The position numbers and the translations under genes are program-made. From positions 17,501 to 81,500 of the forward strand of contig JADANN010000238.1 in NCBI GenBank assembly GCA_018806985.1: a stretch of 64,000 bases of DNA. Reading direction: 5' to 3'. The notes under the pieces are model-generated. The model had not been told where the DNA came from. It made no database searches and saw only the letters and a list, made by a program, of their open reading frames with translations. This DNA is from Angiostrongylus vasorum. Lineage: Eukaryota > Nematoda > Chromadorea > Rhabditida > Metastrongylidae. Shown here piece by piece: positions 1-10,909 of this stretch. Each line of letters opens with the position of its first letter. Position 1 is the stretch's first letter.

Positions 1-2004
1 AGGACTCCCTGACTATCAAGGGCTTCCATCACTGCTTTTATCTCGATTGAATCAAAGGCCTTCTGTAAATCGATGAAAGTGAGACAGAGCGCTCTTTTGT
101 ACTCTGGTGATACTTCGATGAGCCTTGTTATCGTGTGGATGTGGCCCATCGAACTAAATCCTTTTCGAAACCCTGCTTGTTCACATGGTTGACCCTCGCC
201 CAGTGTTCTGTCAATCCTGTTTAGGATGACTCGAGTGAAGAGTTTGTAGACGACAGACAGCAAGCAGATTGCGCGATAGTTGCCTATATCGTGTATCTTG
301 AACATTAACACGGTCTTGCTGGTCTTCCATTGAATAGGGATCTTGCATTCAGACAGATAGCGTTTGAAGAGCCGAGCCAGTGTGTTTATGTGGACTGGCA
401 GAAGGTTCTTCAGGTGATCAGACCTTATCCTCTCCGGACCTGGAGCTGTTCGATTTTTTCGCCGACGAAATGGCATGTCGGATTTCGGAAAGGAGAACTG
501 GTGGTACAACATATCCATCCTCTTTTACTTCATATGACGGAAGGTGGACGTGGCTGTCGAAGAGTTCTGACTAGTATTCGTGAATGATTTTCTCCATTGG
601 CTTTTTGGACGCTGTTACTGTTCCGTGTGGGCGTCGGAGTGCAATCATCTTCGTCTTGTAATTGGCTTCGATGGGCTTTACGAATGCTTTTTCCCAGCCT
701 CTGCAGCTTCGACCATTACTGCTGCTCTACTCCCTTTAAGATTTTCTTTTTATCGCCTATCTGCATTGTTTTGCAAGTTCGGACGTTATTTTGCGGTTTC
801 CTGCAGCACCTGCGACTCCACGCTGGCGTATCAGCTCGAGTGTTTCTGGAGACAGATAGCTCTTGGTGACTTTCGAACTCTCAGCTTTCATAGCGCTAAC
901 GTGAAGATGTTGAATGACCCGATCCATTCTTCGTCGATGTTATCGACAACGGCATCTTCCCAACGGCTGACTAAGGAATTGAATAAGCCCCATTCTGTGG
1001 TGCTTCTAGGACTTCGGTTTTTGAATTTAGCGGCTTTTTCCCATAAGTCCAAATTTATGGTGGTTCTGGGACTTCAGTTTTTGAATTTAGCGGCTTTTTT
1101 CTGCTTTGCGCGAGAAATACAGTCTTGCACGAAGGAGACGGTGGTCTGATCCCTTGTAGAATTTTGGGACAACAGCGATATCGGTTAGGTAAAACCTTCT
1201 GTTTACTATGATGTGGCCTATTTCGTTATGGTACCCTCCATTGGGAGACTTCCACGTCCTGCGTTGAGGGTGGGACTTCTGGAATTGCGAGTTACGTTGG
1301 ATGGTCTTAGTCACTATGACAAACTCAGATGGCCGCTCACCATGTTCGTTCCATTCTAATCCATGGGCCTCAATGTGACATTCTTCAGACGTTCTTCTTG
1401 GTCCAGTCTTAGTGTTGAAATCTCCAATGATGACCTTGAAGAATGTACGATCTTCTCCGTAGAACTTCTCCAAGTCCATGTAGAACGCTTCGAGTTCTTT
1501 TTCGTCATAGTTTGACGTCGGCGCGTAAACGACGAAGATTCTCAAAGCCGGTATTGATCCATATCTTCTTACTCGTAAACGTCCGATTCGGGTTGTAGGT
1601 TGTTCGAATAAATCGATGTTCACGGACAAGCTCGTGCTGACGAGAAAGCCGAAGCCGGCGACTCCTCTACTGTCACATGTTCCGAGGAACGATTCTTCTC
1701 CGGTGTCATAAACGGCCTTGAATGGGTGTCGTCATCTCGTTTCGGCCGGGCCGATGAGGTGGTACCTTATATTTCTCGCTTGCATGATCAATTCTCTTGT
1801 CGAGGAATCGGATGCAAGGCTACATGCATTGTAGGTACTGATCGTCACCGTAGTGCTTTGAAATCCAGGCAGCTTCCGTTGACCGTGAGATTTTAGCAAC
1901 CTCTCCGTACTTGTCCTACTCAACGCTGCCGGATTGCGGGCTCTTTCGAGGTCAGGGGAATGAGGCCCGCTTTTTTTAACTGTGTTTAGCATTTTGATAC
2001 TCAC
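1..2004 (-). pseudogene. RTE endonuclease-reverse transcriptase, broken ORF
   Basis: This is the coding part of RTE copy A. Residues near 1732-1830 (STYNACSLAS) give the start of the endonuclease fold. The frame at 1087-1629 carries the endonuclease motifs GDFNTKTG and [14 protein letters not shown], the latter containing the catalytic SDH triad. Bases 1-330 encode the reverse transcriptase motifs [11 protein letters not shown] and [11 protein letters not shown]. The family makes one protein that nicks target DNA and copies the element RNA into it. Here the pieces lie in different frames separated by frameshifts and small deletions, so it is not translatable as a whole. The catalytic FADD motif lies beyond the window edge. 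Confidence 0.88.
998..1110. repeat. 60 bp tandem duplication inside RTE copy A
   Basis: A segment beginning TGGTGCTTCTAGGACTTC at 998 recurs as TGGTGGTTCTGGGACTTC at 1058, both followed by TTTTTGAATTTAGCGGCT. The period is 60 bp, the two units differ at several bases, and they sit at the linker between endonuclease and RT coding parts. Confidence 0.85.
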
Positions 2005-2434
2005 GTATAGCTTGTTGGGCTGTGAACGTGGGGCTGGGTATACTCACAGTTAGCTTGCCAGGCCCTCTCAAAGTGGACATGGAACTTATTTGTTGGAGGC
2101 ACTCCAACCGCCTCCCATATACTTCCCTGTCACTTGATTGGGTCGAATTGACTCGTAGAATGCAATCCGCATGAGCGAGAACGCACCCACACACGCATAC
2201 ATGAATACGACTCGTAAATAGGGAAAGTATGTGCCAAATCCGCAGCAGAAACAATGAGTCCATCCCCTGGATCCACCTGCTTCTCAGGGAAACGTACGGT
2301 CGCTTTTTGGTCCGCAATTAACCTCCCTTCCCCACCTGGAGACGCGCTAAGTAGCCTGGCGACTAGCCGGCTCGAGATCCCTTATATGAGGGACCTCCGT
2401 GGCATGATGGGTGGTGTGACAAAGAAAAGCCATG

Positions 2435-2600
2435 GCGAACTTCATTAAGGTAGTGTTAACTTTTTTATTTGCCGCCTGGCATAATTTTTTGACCGTAGGG
2501 TGTGATGTAAAATACAGCCACAACGATGCTGATTTATTTACAAAACTTGGACCCCTAGCCAGATTTACCCACAATTATCCTTTCCAGGGTTTCGCGTTAA
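2435..2600 (-). mobile_element. SINE-B fragment (tail end)
   Basis: On the minus strand this ends in AATAAAAAAGTTAACA, the tail shared by the copies at 26995, 36830 and 59205. The body shares the CAGCATCGTTGTGGCTG-like stretch with those copies. The tRNA-like head is not recognisable here. It abuts the 5' end of RTE copy A. Confidence 0.65.
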
Positions 2601-2609
2601 ATAAGCTAT

Positions 2610-2860
2610 GTTAGCTAAGCTAACATTGTGATTTCGACTACAACCTCAGATTAACTGGGTTCAATGCCGATTCGTGCTCCCCAGATCAATCCCGCTGACG
2701 CGTGATTGCTGATGGCAGCGCCAGATAGAAAACTGGCTTTGAGAAACGCAAAGTAAGGGCCTCAGTGGCGCAGCGTGTAATACGCGATCCTTCGAAAAGG
2801 GTAATCGCGGTTCGATCTGGCCGGAGATCCAAATTTTGCGATTATCTCAGGGTCTTTGTG
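2610..2860 (+). mobile_element. SINE-B copy with tRNA-like promoter
   Basis: The segment AACATTGTGATTTCG...CCCGCTGACGCGTGATT matches the reverse complement of 37020-37150, and is followed by a tRNA-like module. The module has an A-box-like TGGCGCAGCGTG near 2765 and a B-box-like GGTTCGATCTGG near 2810. It is a repeated retroposon rather than a tRNA gene, because the same module recurs at 36090 and 59280 with different flanks and no complete cloverleaf is evident. Confidence 0.7.
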
Positions 2861-3713
2861 GTCCTGTTGTGGTACTATTAACCTTAGTAACTAGTAACTA
2901 GAATTTTTAGAACTAGAAGTAATTTAACTAGTAAAATTTAGATTTTAGTGTAACTACTAGGTAGCAATACGTATTCATCAGATAGTTACATCACTATATA
3001 AGGAACTTAAGGCTGTTAATTAATGAATCCTCACGTCTTTCTTTGTGTGCTCTGATAGATGTATTGCCAGTGACTATAAAGCCAACGTGTATTTTTGTAA
3101 TGGCCTACGTTGAGCTGTACCACAAGTTTGACTTACTTTGTGCTTTTGTGTATGAGTCTTGTGTATTGCATCTCGATTCTCCCACAGTACTGCAATCAGA
3201 TGCTTGGTACTCGAAAGGGAAGCGGTTTTAAATCCCCTCTAACAAATAACCACATCCACTTCGTCAGATTCCGGCAAGCTATCGGTTGATAACTTTTCGT
3301 CAATAACAACAGGGGTAAAGGTAACCTGTAAAAGTTGTTGACTTTTTCGACTCCTTCAAGAGTTCACCGGTGTGCTCTAACGCTCACCATGCACAAACGA
3401 AGACTTCAATGGGGGTGTCGTCTCTACACATCTACGTTTACCGAATTTGCATACGATACATGATATACGTGTAATGCAATAGGCCAGAAGAAAAGATTAA
3501 GTTGTGAAGCTTTCTATGCATGCTGTGGGTTTGCAGACCTATCGTCCAAAGCACCATAACTGACAAAAAAAATTTTTGAATCATACTCTCCGAGGATAAA
3601 CTAGCAAGACAGATTTCTGCTTCCACCATACAGTGCTACAAATAGTGTATCTAAATGACAGAACGATGTGATTCTTTTATGTCTCTGTTCAGCAGCTACC
3701 TAACGATTCTACA
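2861..3713. other. spacer, no supported gene
   Basis: AT-rich sequence. A short run of TAACTAGTAACTAGA-type direct repeats lies at about 2883-2930. The open frames here are short and show no motif, splice pattern or similarity to other parts of the window. Confidence 0.6.
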
Positions 3714-3850
3714 TCACAGCAACTTCATGGCACCAGCGACTCTCTCATAATATGTTTTCGGCCGTGCTCGTACAATCTTTAGTTCACTCTTAGAGTCGTC
3801 CGCTTTTTTGTGCGTCATTCTTTTTTGTAGGTCAGAAAAGTCACCGTCAT
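3714..3850 (-). CDS. candidate terminal exon, unknown protein
   Basis: A minus-strand frame begins after a good acceptor (TTATTACTAG) at 3851 and runs 45 codons to a TGA at 3714-3716. The peptide is strongly charged (DDGDFSDLQKRM, then KKADDSKSELKIVRARPK) and ends YYERVAGAMKLL. Composition and the acceptor make it look like the last exon of a gene. I do not recognise the family and cannot place the preceding exon. It could be chance. Confidence 0.3.
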
Positions 3851-4735
3851 CTAGTAATAAGAAAATAACTATGCCAGTTTCTGTACTGCTCGACTTCAAA
3901 TGTTATGACTTTGTTTTGGCACTTCCACATATCCACTGCCTTTCCTATGATTGGTAATTCTTATTGTTTACGCTATCTGCCAAACTGCGGAAGTTTATAT
4001 TTTCATTTTGCAGAAACAGTCATCATTCTGGAAGAATCGGAGTTGAAAGGTAGTAATCTTCTGCCTGTTCCACTAATGCTTGGAACTGCTTCCGATTACA
4101 TTCTGGGAGTGCTATAGATTAGGTTTCCAAGAAAAAAGTTTCCATCATGTCAATGAGACCAGAAGTCCACAAATCCTCAAATTCCACCCCAGTTCAAGTT
4201 CGAACCCGACTGTTTCCTAGGATTACGTCTGCAAGGGAACGAAGTGAACGAAAAATTTCTGAGAAAAGTAGGCCAAATGGAGAAGAGTCATTTATATAAG
4301 GGTGTCCACACGCTTTGAGAGCAATCCACCACAAAGCATTTCTTCCACACGTTCGGTTCTCTCGCAACTCTCATCTATAGAAGGGCGGACTCATTTGTGT
4401 TTTGCATGCAACTTAAGGATCTGTGATCTCCTCTGTCCTTCGGATTATTGTTAAATAGCACAGGGAAAGCGCTTCTTGCTAAAATTTCATGAGAGTTATG
4501 TTCTAGATCACTCCCAATTTTTCACAAGCAATCGACACCTACTGTGCACTGCATAGAAATTCTTCTATTGGAACTAAAAATGTTCCAAGACTACAACGCT
4601 TCATGCTACCAGTTGGCCCTCTGACTCAGCTTTCCTTTATCATCATAGTAGCTCATTAAATTTGGATTCAGTCCAACCACACACTATATTGTCATGTTTT
4701 TTATATCCTGTTCCTTCTTCCGTGACGATTTCCAG

Positions 4736-4844
4736 GACAAGTGCTCAGTGCGAAAAAAACTTTATTGGCCATTCCAAAAATATCTACTTTTCGAATGGAC
4801 GTCATGATAGAAACAAGTGCGCGTTAAAAAGACATGGAAATAAC
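4736..4844 (+). CDS. candidate internal exon, unknown protein
   Basis: A 109-nt segment is bounded by a strong acceptor (GATTTCCAG) and a consensus donor (AAC|GTAAGTGC). One frame is fully open, with one leading base plus 36 codons, and reads TSAQCEKNFIGHSKN... with two cysteines about 29 residues apart. A second potential plus-strand exon lies at 4013-4050 (TTTTGCAG acceptor, GTAGTA donor). No family is recognised; only the splice signals support it. Confidence 0.25.
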
Positions 4845-4899
4845 GTAAGTGCTACTAGACACCACTTTTTATAGTATGAAATCAGTTATACACTCTTCT

Positions 4900-5480
4900 T
4901 TAAATTGCTTCACAATAGACTATTGAGGAATCGAAACCATTGAAAACATTGCTCAGATGTAGCACAACCACAGTGGATATTACGGCGACCACGATGCCGA
5001 TGAGGATCGGAGCACTGTGGAACACCAAAGGACTCTGAAATTTGCCTCATATAAGACCATATAAAGCTAAAATAGGGTACACTGATGTTAGGAACAAGAA
5101 TTAGTGTAAAAAACACTAGTGTTGTATATCTAAATGGCATTTTTAACATAGCAGCAACCACGCGTAATTTCATCGGCCGTCTCAGCACACCAACACTATC
5201 TTCTCGTCCTGAACTCATCATGCACTGTAGCCAGTGCATATGCTTCGTAATACTTTGCTTCTCTTCCAAAGAGTCAAACGCCTTCCTAGCAATAGTATTT
5301 GTGGTATTTCTGCACAAAGTGCCTACACAAAGCAGAAGGACTGAGCTTGGCACACTTGCATTTGTATCTTTGCAGTAGAGACATCTCAGCACTCTACTCT
5401 TTTGTAGTACTCTAGCCGGCGGCGGCACCTTCGCACTCTCTTCACCAACAACAGTCCTCATGAGGGAAGCATAAACTCTT
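4900..5480 (-). CDS. candidate small cysteine-containing membrane protein (two exons)
   Basis: The last exon, 5034-4900, follows a TTTCAG acceptor and encodes SPLVFHSAPILIGIVVAV..., a clear C-terminal transmembrane or GPI-type hydrophobic segment, ending CEAI then TAA. The upstream exon runs from about 5480 to 5162, with donor CGC|GTGGTT, and splices in phase. It carries LRCLYCKDT and LCVGTLCRN, giving a C-x2-C ... C-x4-C spacing reminiscent of nematode Ly-6 or ET-module extracellular domains. The signal-peptide exon is not found. The Ly-6 suggestion is inference from spacing only. A SINE-A lies upstream at 5915-6157. Confidence 0.35.
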
Positions 5481-5914
5481 CCGAAAATGTAAATAATTCG
5501 TAAATCATAATCTATATAGTGGGGAATATATAATAATCGCAGCCTAACACATGTATGAATGTAGATCACATGAAGAGAAAAAAGTATATTAGGGAAATCA
5601 CGTGTGCTCAACACTGACAGCCACGAATAAGATGCGTATGCATAAATAATGCTCGTTGTGTGGACTACGTATGCACAGGTACATCCGTGCATATACACAC
5701 GATCACTTGCTTATCCCCTAAGAACCACTCCGCCTCTAGGTTCCTTTGTGTTACATTTGGATTGCGATTATTATCATTGCGTTTATCACATGTTTATCGC
5801 AGACACGCCCACTTTTGCATTGTTATCAATTTATACGATCATTTGTATGCTGATGTTATTAAGAACCAGTGGTACTTCTGCACAGCTGACGGAACAATTC
5901 CTATGAAGACATCG

Positions 5915-6157
5915 AGAAAGATAAAAGACAAAGCTTTCGGCGTTGATCAATCGCTTAGCGATGCGGCGTGCATTAGACTTCATTAAGCATCGTTTGAATG
6001 TTATTGAATGCATATCTGGCCTTCGCTGCTATCCTCCCAGGCAACTCTGGTACCAATTTACCAAACCCGGAGGGATGGAAGGGTTGGTGATTCTCGGGTG
6101 TGGGGATGGATCCCATGTGTGTTGCACTGCGCCTCCAATCAGTGCGCCACTTCGTTG
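5915..6157 (-). mobile_element. SINE-A copy
   Basis: On the minus strand it starts with a degraded tRNA-like head (GGCGCAGT near 6145), then CCATCCCTCCGGG, TTGGTACCAGAGTTGCCTGG and a tail ...GCGTTGATCAATCGC... ending near AGCTTTGTCTTTTATC. All of these recur in the other SINE-A copies in this window. Confidence 0.8.
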
Positions 6158-6585
6158 GTTCCTAAGGATTTTGATCTTTGTCATGAGTGCCATTCAGTGC
6201 TGGTTCAATGGATTCTCCTTACAATCCAGAAATAATCGTTCTAAGGTGTTCCCATCTCTTAATCACAGACGGTCTCTGTCTTTTCTTGATTAGAAGGGAA
6301 AGCCTGCAGAGAAATCTGGTACCATTTTCTGATCCCGGAACGGGAAGCCTATATAGTCAGGAGTGGGGCAGGATCATGACATTTTACCTATTAAACGGTA
6401 TCACTACCTCTGCTTCATTTTCCCCTATATTTACAAATTTACCTACATATGTACATATGTTTTGCCTGTAAACGCATATATATGCCCGCATATATATAGA
6501 TGTATATATTTTTGTACATTGCTTCGAAAGTCTTTCCAGCAATTTATTAAAACTCCAATGACTTGTACATCTAAGCTTGTTTTAC

Positions 6586-6801
6586 CTGGCTTTTTTCAGA
6601 TATTTTTTGAACTTGCTTTCTTGGTGGGTTTTGAACGACACTTGGCGGTGGTGTTTTAGAACGCGGTTGGGCTTCACTCTGTTGTGATGGTGGCGGCAGT
6701 GGAGAACGAGGAGCTGGATGTAGCGGAACTGCACGTGGAGGCCCTATTCCTGGAGGTTGTGCATCACCAAGCGGACCTAGTTGCTCGTATTCGTCGCCCA
6801 T
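6586..6801 (-). CDS. candidate proline-rich first exon
   Basis: From an ATG at 6801, with an in-frame stop directly upstream, 72 codons are open to a donor CAG|GTAAAA at 6586. The peptide starts MGDEYEQLGPLGDAQPPG and continues with dense proline (PLPPPSQQ, KTPPPSVVQNPP). The locally high GC and amino-acid bias suggest coding sequence. The protein is probably cytosolic and disordered here. I do not recognise it, and no downstream exon could be assigned with confidence; the candidates at 5480 and 3850 lie on the same strand. Confidence 0.4.
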
Positions 6802-8049
6802 TCACTGCTTTATTGCAAACCTATAATTTAATTAAAAATGGGATAACATATTGTTTCTACTCGTGCCATTTCTCAAACCCACCGATTTTTGCCTACTATC
6901 CCGTTACTAATGCTACTAAAAAATGGGTTGTACTTCCTGGTATTTGTTTAATGATAATTATCTAATCCAGAGAACAGATGTGTACACCTGAACTATGAGT
7001 AAAACTAGATATGCGGAAGCAGTGAAGAGACGAAACATCAGCATCACTTATTATTTTTCTCAAATCGATGTCAAGACTTCTTACACCGAATTCTTCCGTT
7101 CCGCATAAGTATTCGTGATTTCTTCTCGCATAAATCAGCTATAAATGAATCGTATGAATCGGAAGGGTCCATGCATGAAAACAGCAGAGTACTTCCATCA
7201 ATACCTGAATGGTTCTTGCAAAGGAGTTAGTTTTAGGGTCCTAAATTGTTTTTAGGGCGCACCACAGAACAACGGGGTAAAGAAAATCACGCAAAGGAGA
7301 AATAAATCAGAGTGGAATAAGAGGAAGAGGATATCCACTGGATACAGGTGACGCCCCCCCCCCGATTTACCAGTGGAGCTCTAAAGCACCCTGGGCCTGG
7401 TGATATTGGAGATTGTCATTCATTTGGAGTGGTGGGAACTGGATGAGATAGGGAAAGAGAAGGTGCTGGCAAATAACTAGAAGAAAAAAATATGTAGTAC
7501 ACGTAAATCAGTGTGTATGTCCAGTTACAATGTTCATGAACTTCTCAGAATGTTGCGAAGAACCCTTACCCTTCACTTGGTGAAGTGGACAAAAGTTGTC
7601 TCCAAGCAATCAAATATCGTTACCATCATCCTTATCGTCACTGTTAATAGAGAAGCCATCGAACAGGGTGTGTTGATCTTCATCTGTGGAGAGCACGCCA
7701 CTAAAATTTAAATTCTCGAACAGTTGCTAGAAGCGTGCTAAGTCGTACTAAACGAAATACTACAAAAAACACATGAGAAAGGCGAACAAACGATTGACGT
7801 GCAAGAACAAAGGCGAATATCTTGAAAAGAAAAAAACTAAAACAGCTGGAAAATGGATGCATCATACACCATTTGGGTAACCCAGAATTTGTTTCTCGCC
7901 TGTACGCCTTCTCGTATTTCTCAGGGCTTCAAAAAATTGTGATTCACTGTTCCCCGCTCCTCGTGTAATCGCAAAGATGACCATTGATTACCGCAGCAAG
8001 TGTAAGATGACATAATACTTTAAAAATTGCGAACCTCCAGAGACAGTGC
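6802..8049. other. spacer, no supported gene
   Basis: AT-rich sequence with a C homopolymer near 7353-7362. Short open frames such as the one at 7511-7711 lack motifs or splice context. Confidence 0.55.
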
Positions 8050-8690
8050 ACTCTGCGGTCAAACAGTTGGCATCTCGAGACCTAATATATACACAAATAT
8101 CACCTATATCACCTTTCGTCCCAATGACTGTCGAGTGACTCGAGCGAGCGCCAGTCAATCGTCCACTTCTTCCCACAGCGCGCAAGAGTTGCCCAGTAGG
8201 TTCTGCTTGCTCTATGGACTCGTTGAACATCATACCTTTCTTCTAGACTTTTCGTAAAGAACTCTGACCATGTGGTCGGTGGTCTTCCTGCAGTGCGTTT
8301 GACATCCCGAGGAATCCAATCACTAAAGGCTCTTGTCCATCGGTTGTCATTCATACGCATTACGTGTCCGGCCCATCTTATCTTCGACTGCCTGGCCTAT
8401 AGAACAGCATCTTTGATTTTTGATCGTTGACACAGGGCGGAGCTTCGGATCCGATCACTTATTTGTGTGAAACGGGATACTCTTAAGATCGTCCTTTCGA
8501 CTGCGCGTTCAATAACGGTGGGTGGTCTTTCATCCTGCTTACGCAGCAACCAGGTTTCTGACACATTCGTTATGGCAGGAAGTACTGTTGGGTCGAAAAG
8601 GTGGGCATGAAGTCGGGTGTTCTTTGTTCTCTTTACTACATCCTCGATGTTCTTGAAAGCTATCGATGTCTTGTGAAAATTCTGAAGACC
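8050..8690 (-). pseudogene. 3' end of an RTE endonuclease-RT element
   Basis: The minus strand encodes the C-terminal part of the RTE protein beyond the RT catalytic core. Frames include TKNTRLHAHLFDPTVLPA-type sequence near 8570-8640, then NDNRWTRAFSDWIPRDVKR and GRPPTTWSEFFTKSLEERYD at 8109-8360, ending SHWDER. This region is typical of RTE proteins. Frames change near 8390, so it is decayed. The element ends in short GGTGATAT-type repeats near 8095-8110, usual for RTE 3' ends. It lacks the 5' portion, as expected for a 5'-truncated insertion. Confidence 0.75.
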
Positions 8691-8699
8691 AAGAGATGC

Positions 8700-9760
8700 C
8701 TCATTTTTTTTCTTATTAAACTGGTATTGCGTGGAATGATATAATATTCACTCAATGTCAAATCATGCATATAATATCTTACATATATATAAATTTGTAT
8801 GCGAATGTGCATATGCAATCATGAAAATATATGCGCATATATGTAAATATATACATATACCGAAATAATACAAAAAGGTGGTGTAGCGCTTCTTAGGTCT
8901 CCTGCGCACATGAGTATGAAACCATCTGGTCTCTTGTATCAACGTTGCATCGATAAACCATGGATATCGTAGAGGGTTAGGGGGAAATACATTAACATTA
9001 CTGACCAGCCAACAGCAGCGCAAAGTTTTTCTATGAAACTCTTGAGGTCCCATCTCCTGAAGTGCACTATCTGTAAAAAATTGTGGAAAGATATCGAAGA
9101 ACCGGTACAGCACTCACTGTGCAGCACTATTTTGAAGACGAATTGGTTGTTTTTCTAATTCACAGTATCGATAATGAGTCCGAGATACTGTATGGAATAA
9201 TGGAATTTTAAAACCACAAAGTAGACATCGTAGTATTCTTTGTACAAATTGCACAACCTCATTAAACGCGGACAGCGCCATGCGACATAGTGGGTGACTT
9301 TTCTTTCACCATTCGCAAAGGCTGTATATGGTCAAGGAATGGTAGCATAAGCAGAATAACACAGTATACGCAGAAAATAGCAAGGCAAAAAAAATTATAG
9401 GAGGGAACTAGAAAATAGATTGACGGTCTCGAAAAAACGATGCGCTGTGCCTCCTGCGCGGGACGAAGGGCTGTACATCGTGATTCCAATGCGCATTCCG
9501 GTTGTGCTCTAATGACACGCCGTTGGACGGGCTGGATGGTCTAATGACGAACGGTCATGAATGAGTCAGGAGACAGCTGCTCCTAACAAGATGTACTAAT
9601 GTGTTGACAAATTATGCTGAAATTTAAAACTCGAAACACTACGAGACATTACGAGGCAAATTTCTTTATCAAAGAAATGGTCAATGAAGCCTGAGTGTAA
9701 GACGGAAAGCCTAGTTTGCCATAAACAAAGGATAGCTTCTTCTTAAGTTAATGTACACAC
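8700..9760. other. spacer, no supported gene
   Basis: It holds an AT-rich tract of TATACATATA-type sequence at 8765-8865, similar in style to 6440-6510 and 35275-35335. The open frames at 8763-9127 on the minus strand have no recognisable domain. Confidence 0.55.
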
Positions 9761-9763
9761 GCA

Positions 9764-9822
9764 CTTAAGCCTAAGCGTAAGCCTACGCGTAAACATAAGC
9801 CTAAGCCCAAGCCTAATCCCAG
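9764..9822. repeat. interstitial telomere-like repeat, block 1
   Basis: Degenerate AAGCCTAAGC units are the C-rich-strand form of the nematode telomere hexamer TTAGGC, with interspersed variants such as AAGCGT and AAACAT. Confidence 0.85.
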
Positions 9823-9959
9823 GACGTAAAAATTTGCTAAAATTCACATAAGCGGCAAAAAAACACAAAAAAGGCCGGTACCTCGTCGAAAAGTCGTCAA
9901 AATCTCGAAAAGTCGGGCGAAACCTCAAACAGTCCCCAGAAAGGCAAAACTCGGGGGGT

Positions 9960-10105
9960 TAAGCATGAGCGTAAGCCTAAACCTAAGCCTAAGAATAAAC
10001 CTAGGGCGAAGCCTAAGCCTAAGCCTAAGCATTAGCCTAAGCCTATGCCTAAGCCTAAGCTTAAGCCTAAACTTAGAGCTAAACCTAAGCCTAAGCCTAA
10101 GCCCC
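9960..10105. repeat. interstitial telomere-like repeat, block 2
   Basis: About 24 hexamers, mostly CCTAAG (a permutation of GCCTAA), with scattered variants (CATGAG, CCTATG, CTTAAG). The phase is mostly kept. This is the longer and purer of two blocks separated by about 140 bp of unrelated sequence, and it lies just before a SINE-C insertion. Confidence 0.9.
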
Positions 10106-10183
10106 AATCAGCATATTAATGAGAAGAGCAGTAAACGGACATTATCCAGTCTTTTAAATTTAGTCGGAACATATTTCATTGAT

Positions 10184-10566
10184 ACCTCCCAACGTTTTAC
10201 CACCTCATCGTGACAAGGTGTTCCCGGGTGTCGGGCTGCGATGTAAACCGGTGGATTCATCCCCTGGCAGGGTCTCCCAACCTAAGAAGGAGTCTTAATG
10301 TTTCGATCAGGAAGCCTATCTGAGAGTAAATCAGTACCAGGATCACCACCGTCCTGGTATGAAAGTCGCATGGTGGCAAATCTTCCTCTGATCCACAAGG
10401 GCTGCGATAACTTGTGGTGGTGAAGACCGGGGCAGACTTTAGTCAGGGTGAACTCGGGATTCCAGGGAACTACAATGGCTTAACCAGTAAATCTCCGAAA
10501 AGTGGTGATCATGCTGGGGCCCGCACAATCAGTGAGGACGGGCCGTTTAAGTATCAAGTATCAGGT
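10184..10566 (+). mobile_element. SINE-C copy with 13 bp target-site duplication
   Basis: This 383 bp unit is flanked by ATATTTCATTGAT at 10171-10183 and 10567-10579. It starts ACCTCCCAACGTTTTACC, has conserved inner blocks (CAGGGTCTCCCAACCTAAGA, AGGAAGCCTA, GATCCACAAGGGCTGCGA, GCTGGGGCCCGCACAATCA) and ends in TCAAGTATCAGGT. Full or partial copies lie at 31277, 35431, 45989 and 59533. The target duplication and short-repeat tail show retroposition. Confidence 0.93.
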
Positions 10567-10909
10567 ATATTTCATTGATTACAAAAACTTCATTGGCAAT
10601 GTTATAAGGCAAATACCGCAATGTCATAATAGAAATAATTAATATAATTCAACCGATCAAATAGTGATACAATAAGTTTTCTTGCTAAGCTGCAGAATGT
10701 CATTGCAGAACATGTTTAATTTGAAAAGTAGTTTTTTTCCTGAGAAGAAGTGGCTACATGCAAGCCTACAGCAGACCAAGACACGAGATATTGAAGAAAT
10801 GCAAAATACGTTCAGAAATGAATTGATGGCAACTATTCGCCAAACGAGACGAAAAGCCACCTCCTGAATGACTGGAAGGTGCAGATTTTATACCGGTATT
10901 ACGAGAATG

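Larger units (their letters stand above)
1..2425 (-). mobile_element. RTE-type non-LTR retrotransposon, copy A (3' part off window)
   Basis: Read on the minus strand, this runs from an untranslated leader (about 2425-2000) through an apurinic-type endonuclease domain to the first half of a reverse transcriptase, which is cut by the window edge at base 1. Its leader, endonuclease and RT segments match the plus-strand copy at 19810-22460 over almost the whole length, so the boundary near 2425, where similarity stops, is probably close to the true 5' end. The copy is decayed: the coding frame is broken several times and a 60 bp segment is tandemly repeated near 998-1110. It still carries about 250 bp (around 520-800) that copy B has lost. 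Confidence 0.9.

Noticed and set aside
9743..10107. CRISPR-like array from regularly repeated short units
   Set aside because: The units are contiguous telomere-type hexamers without spacers, in a eukaryotic sequence.
9925..10213. Frames rich in LSLSLSL and RLRLRLR
   Set aside because: They are translations of the telomere-like CCTAAG repeats.
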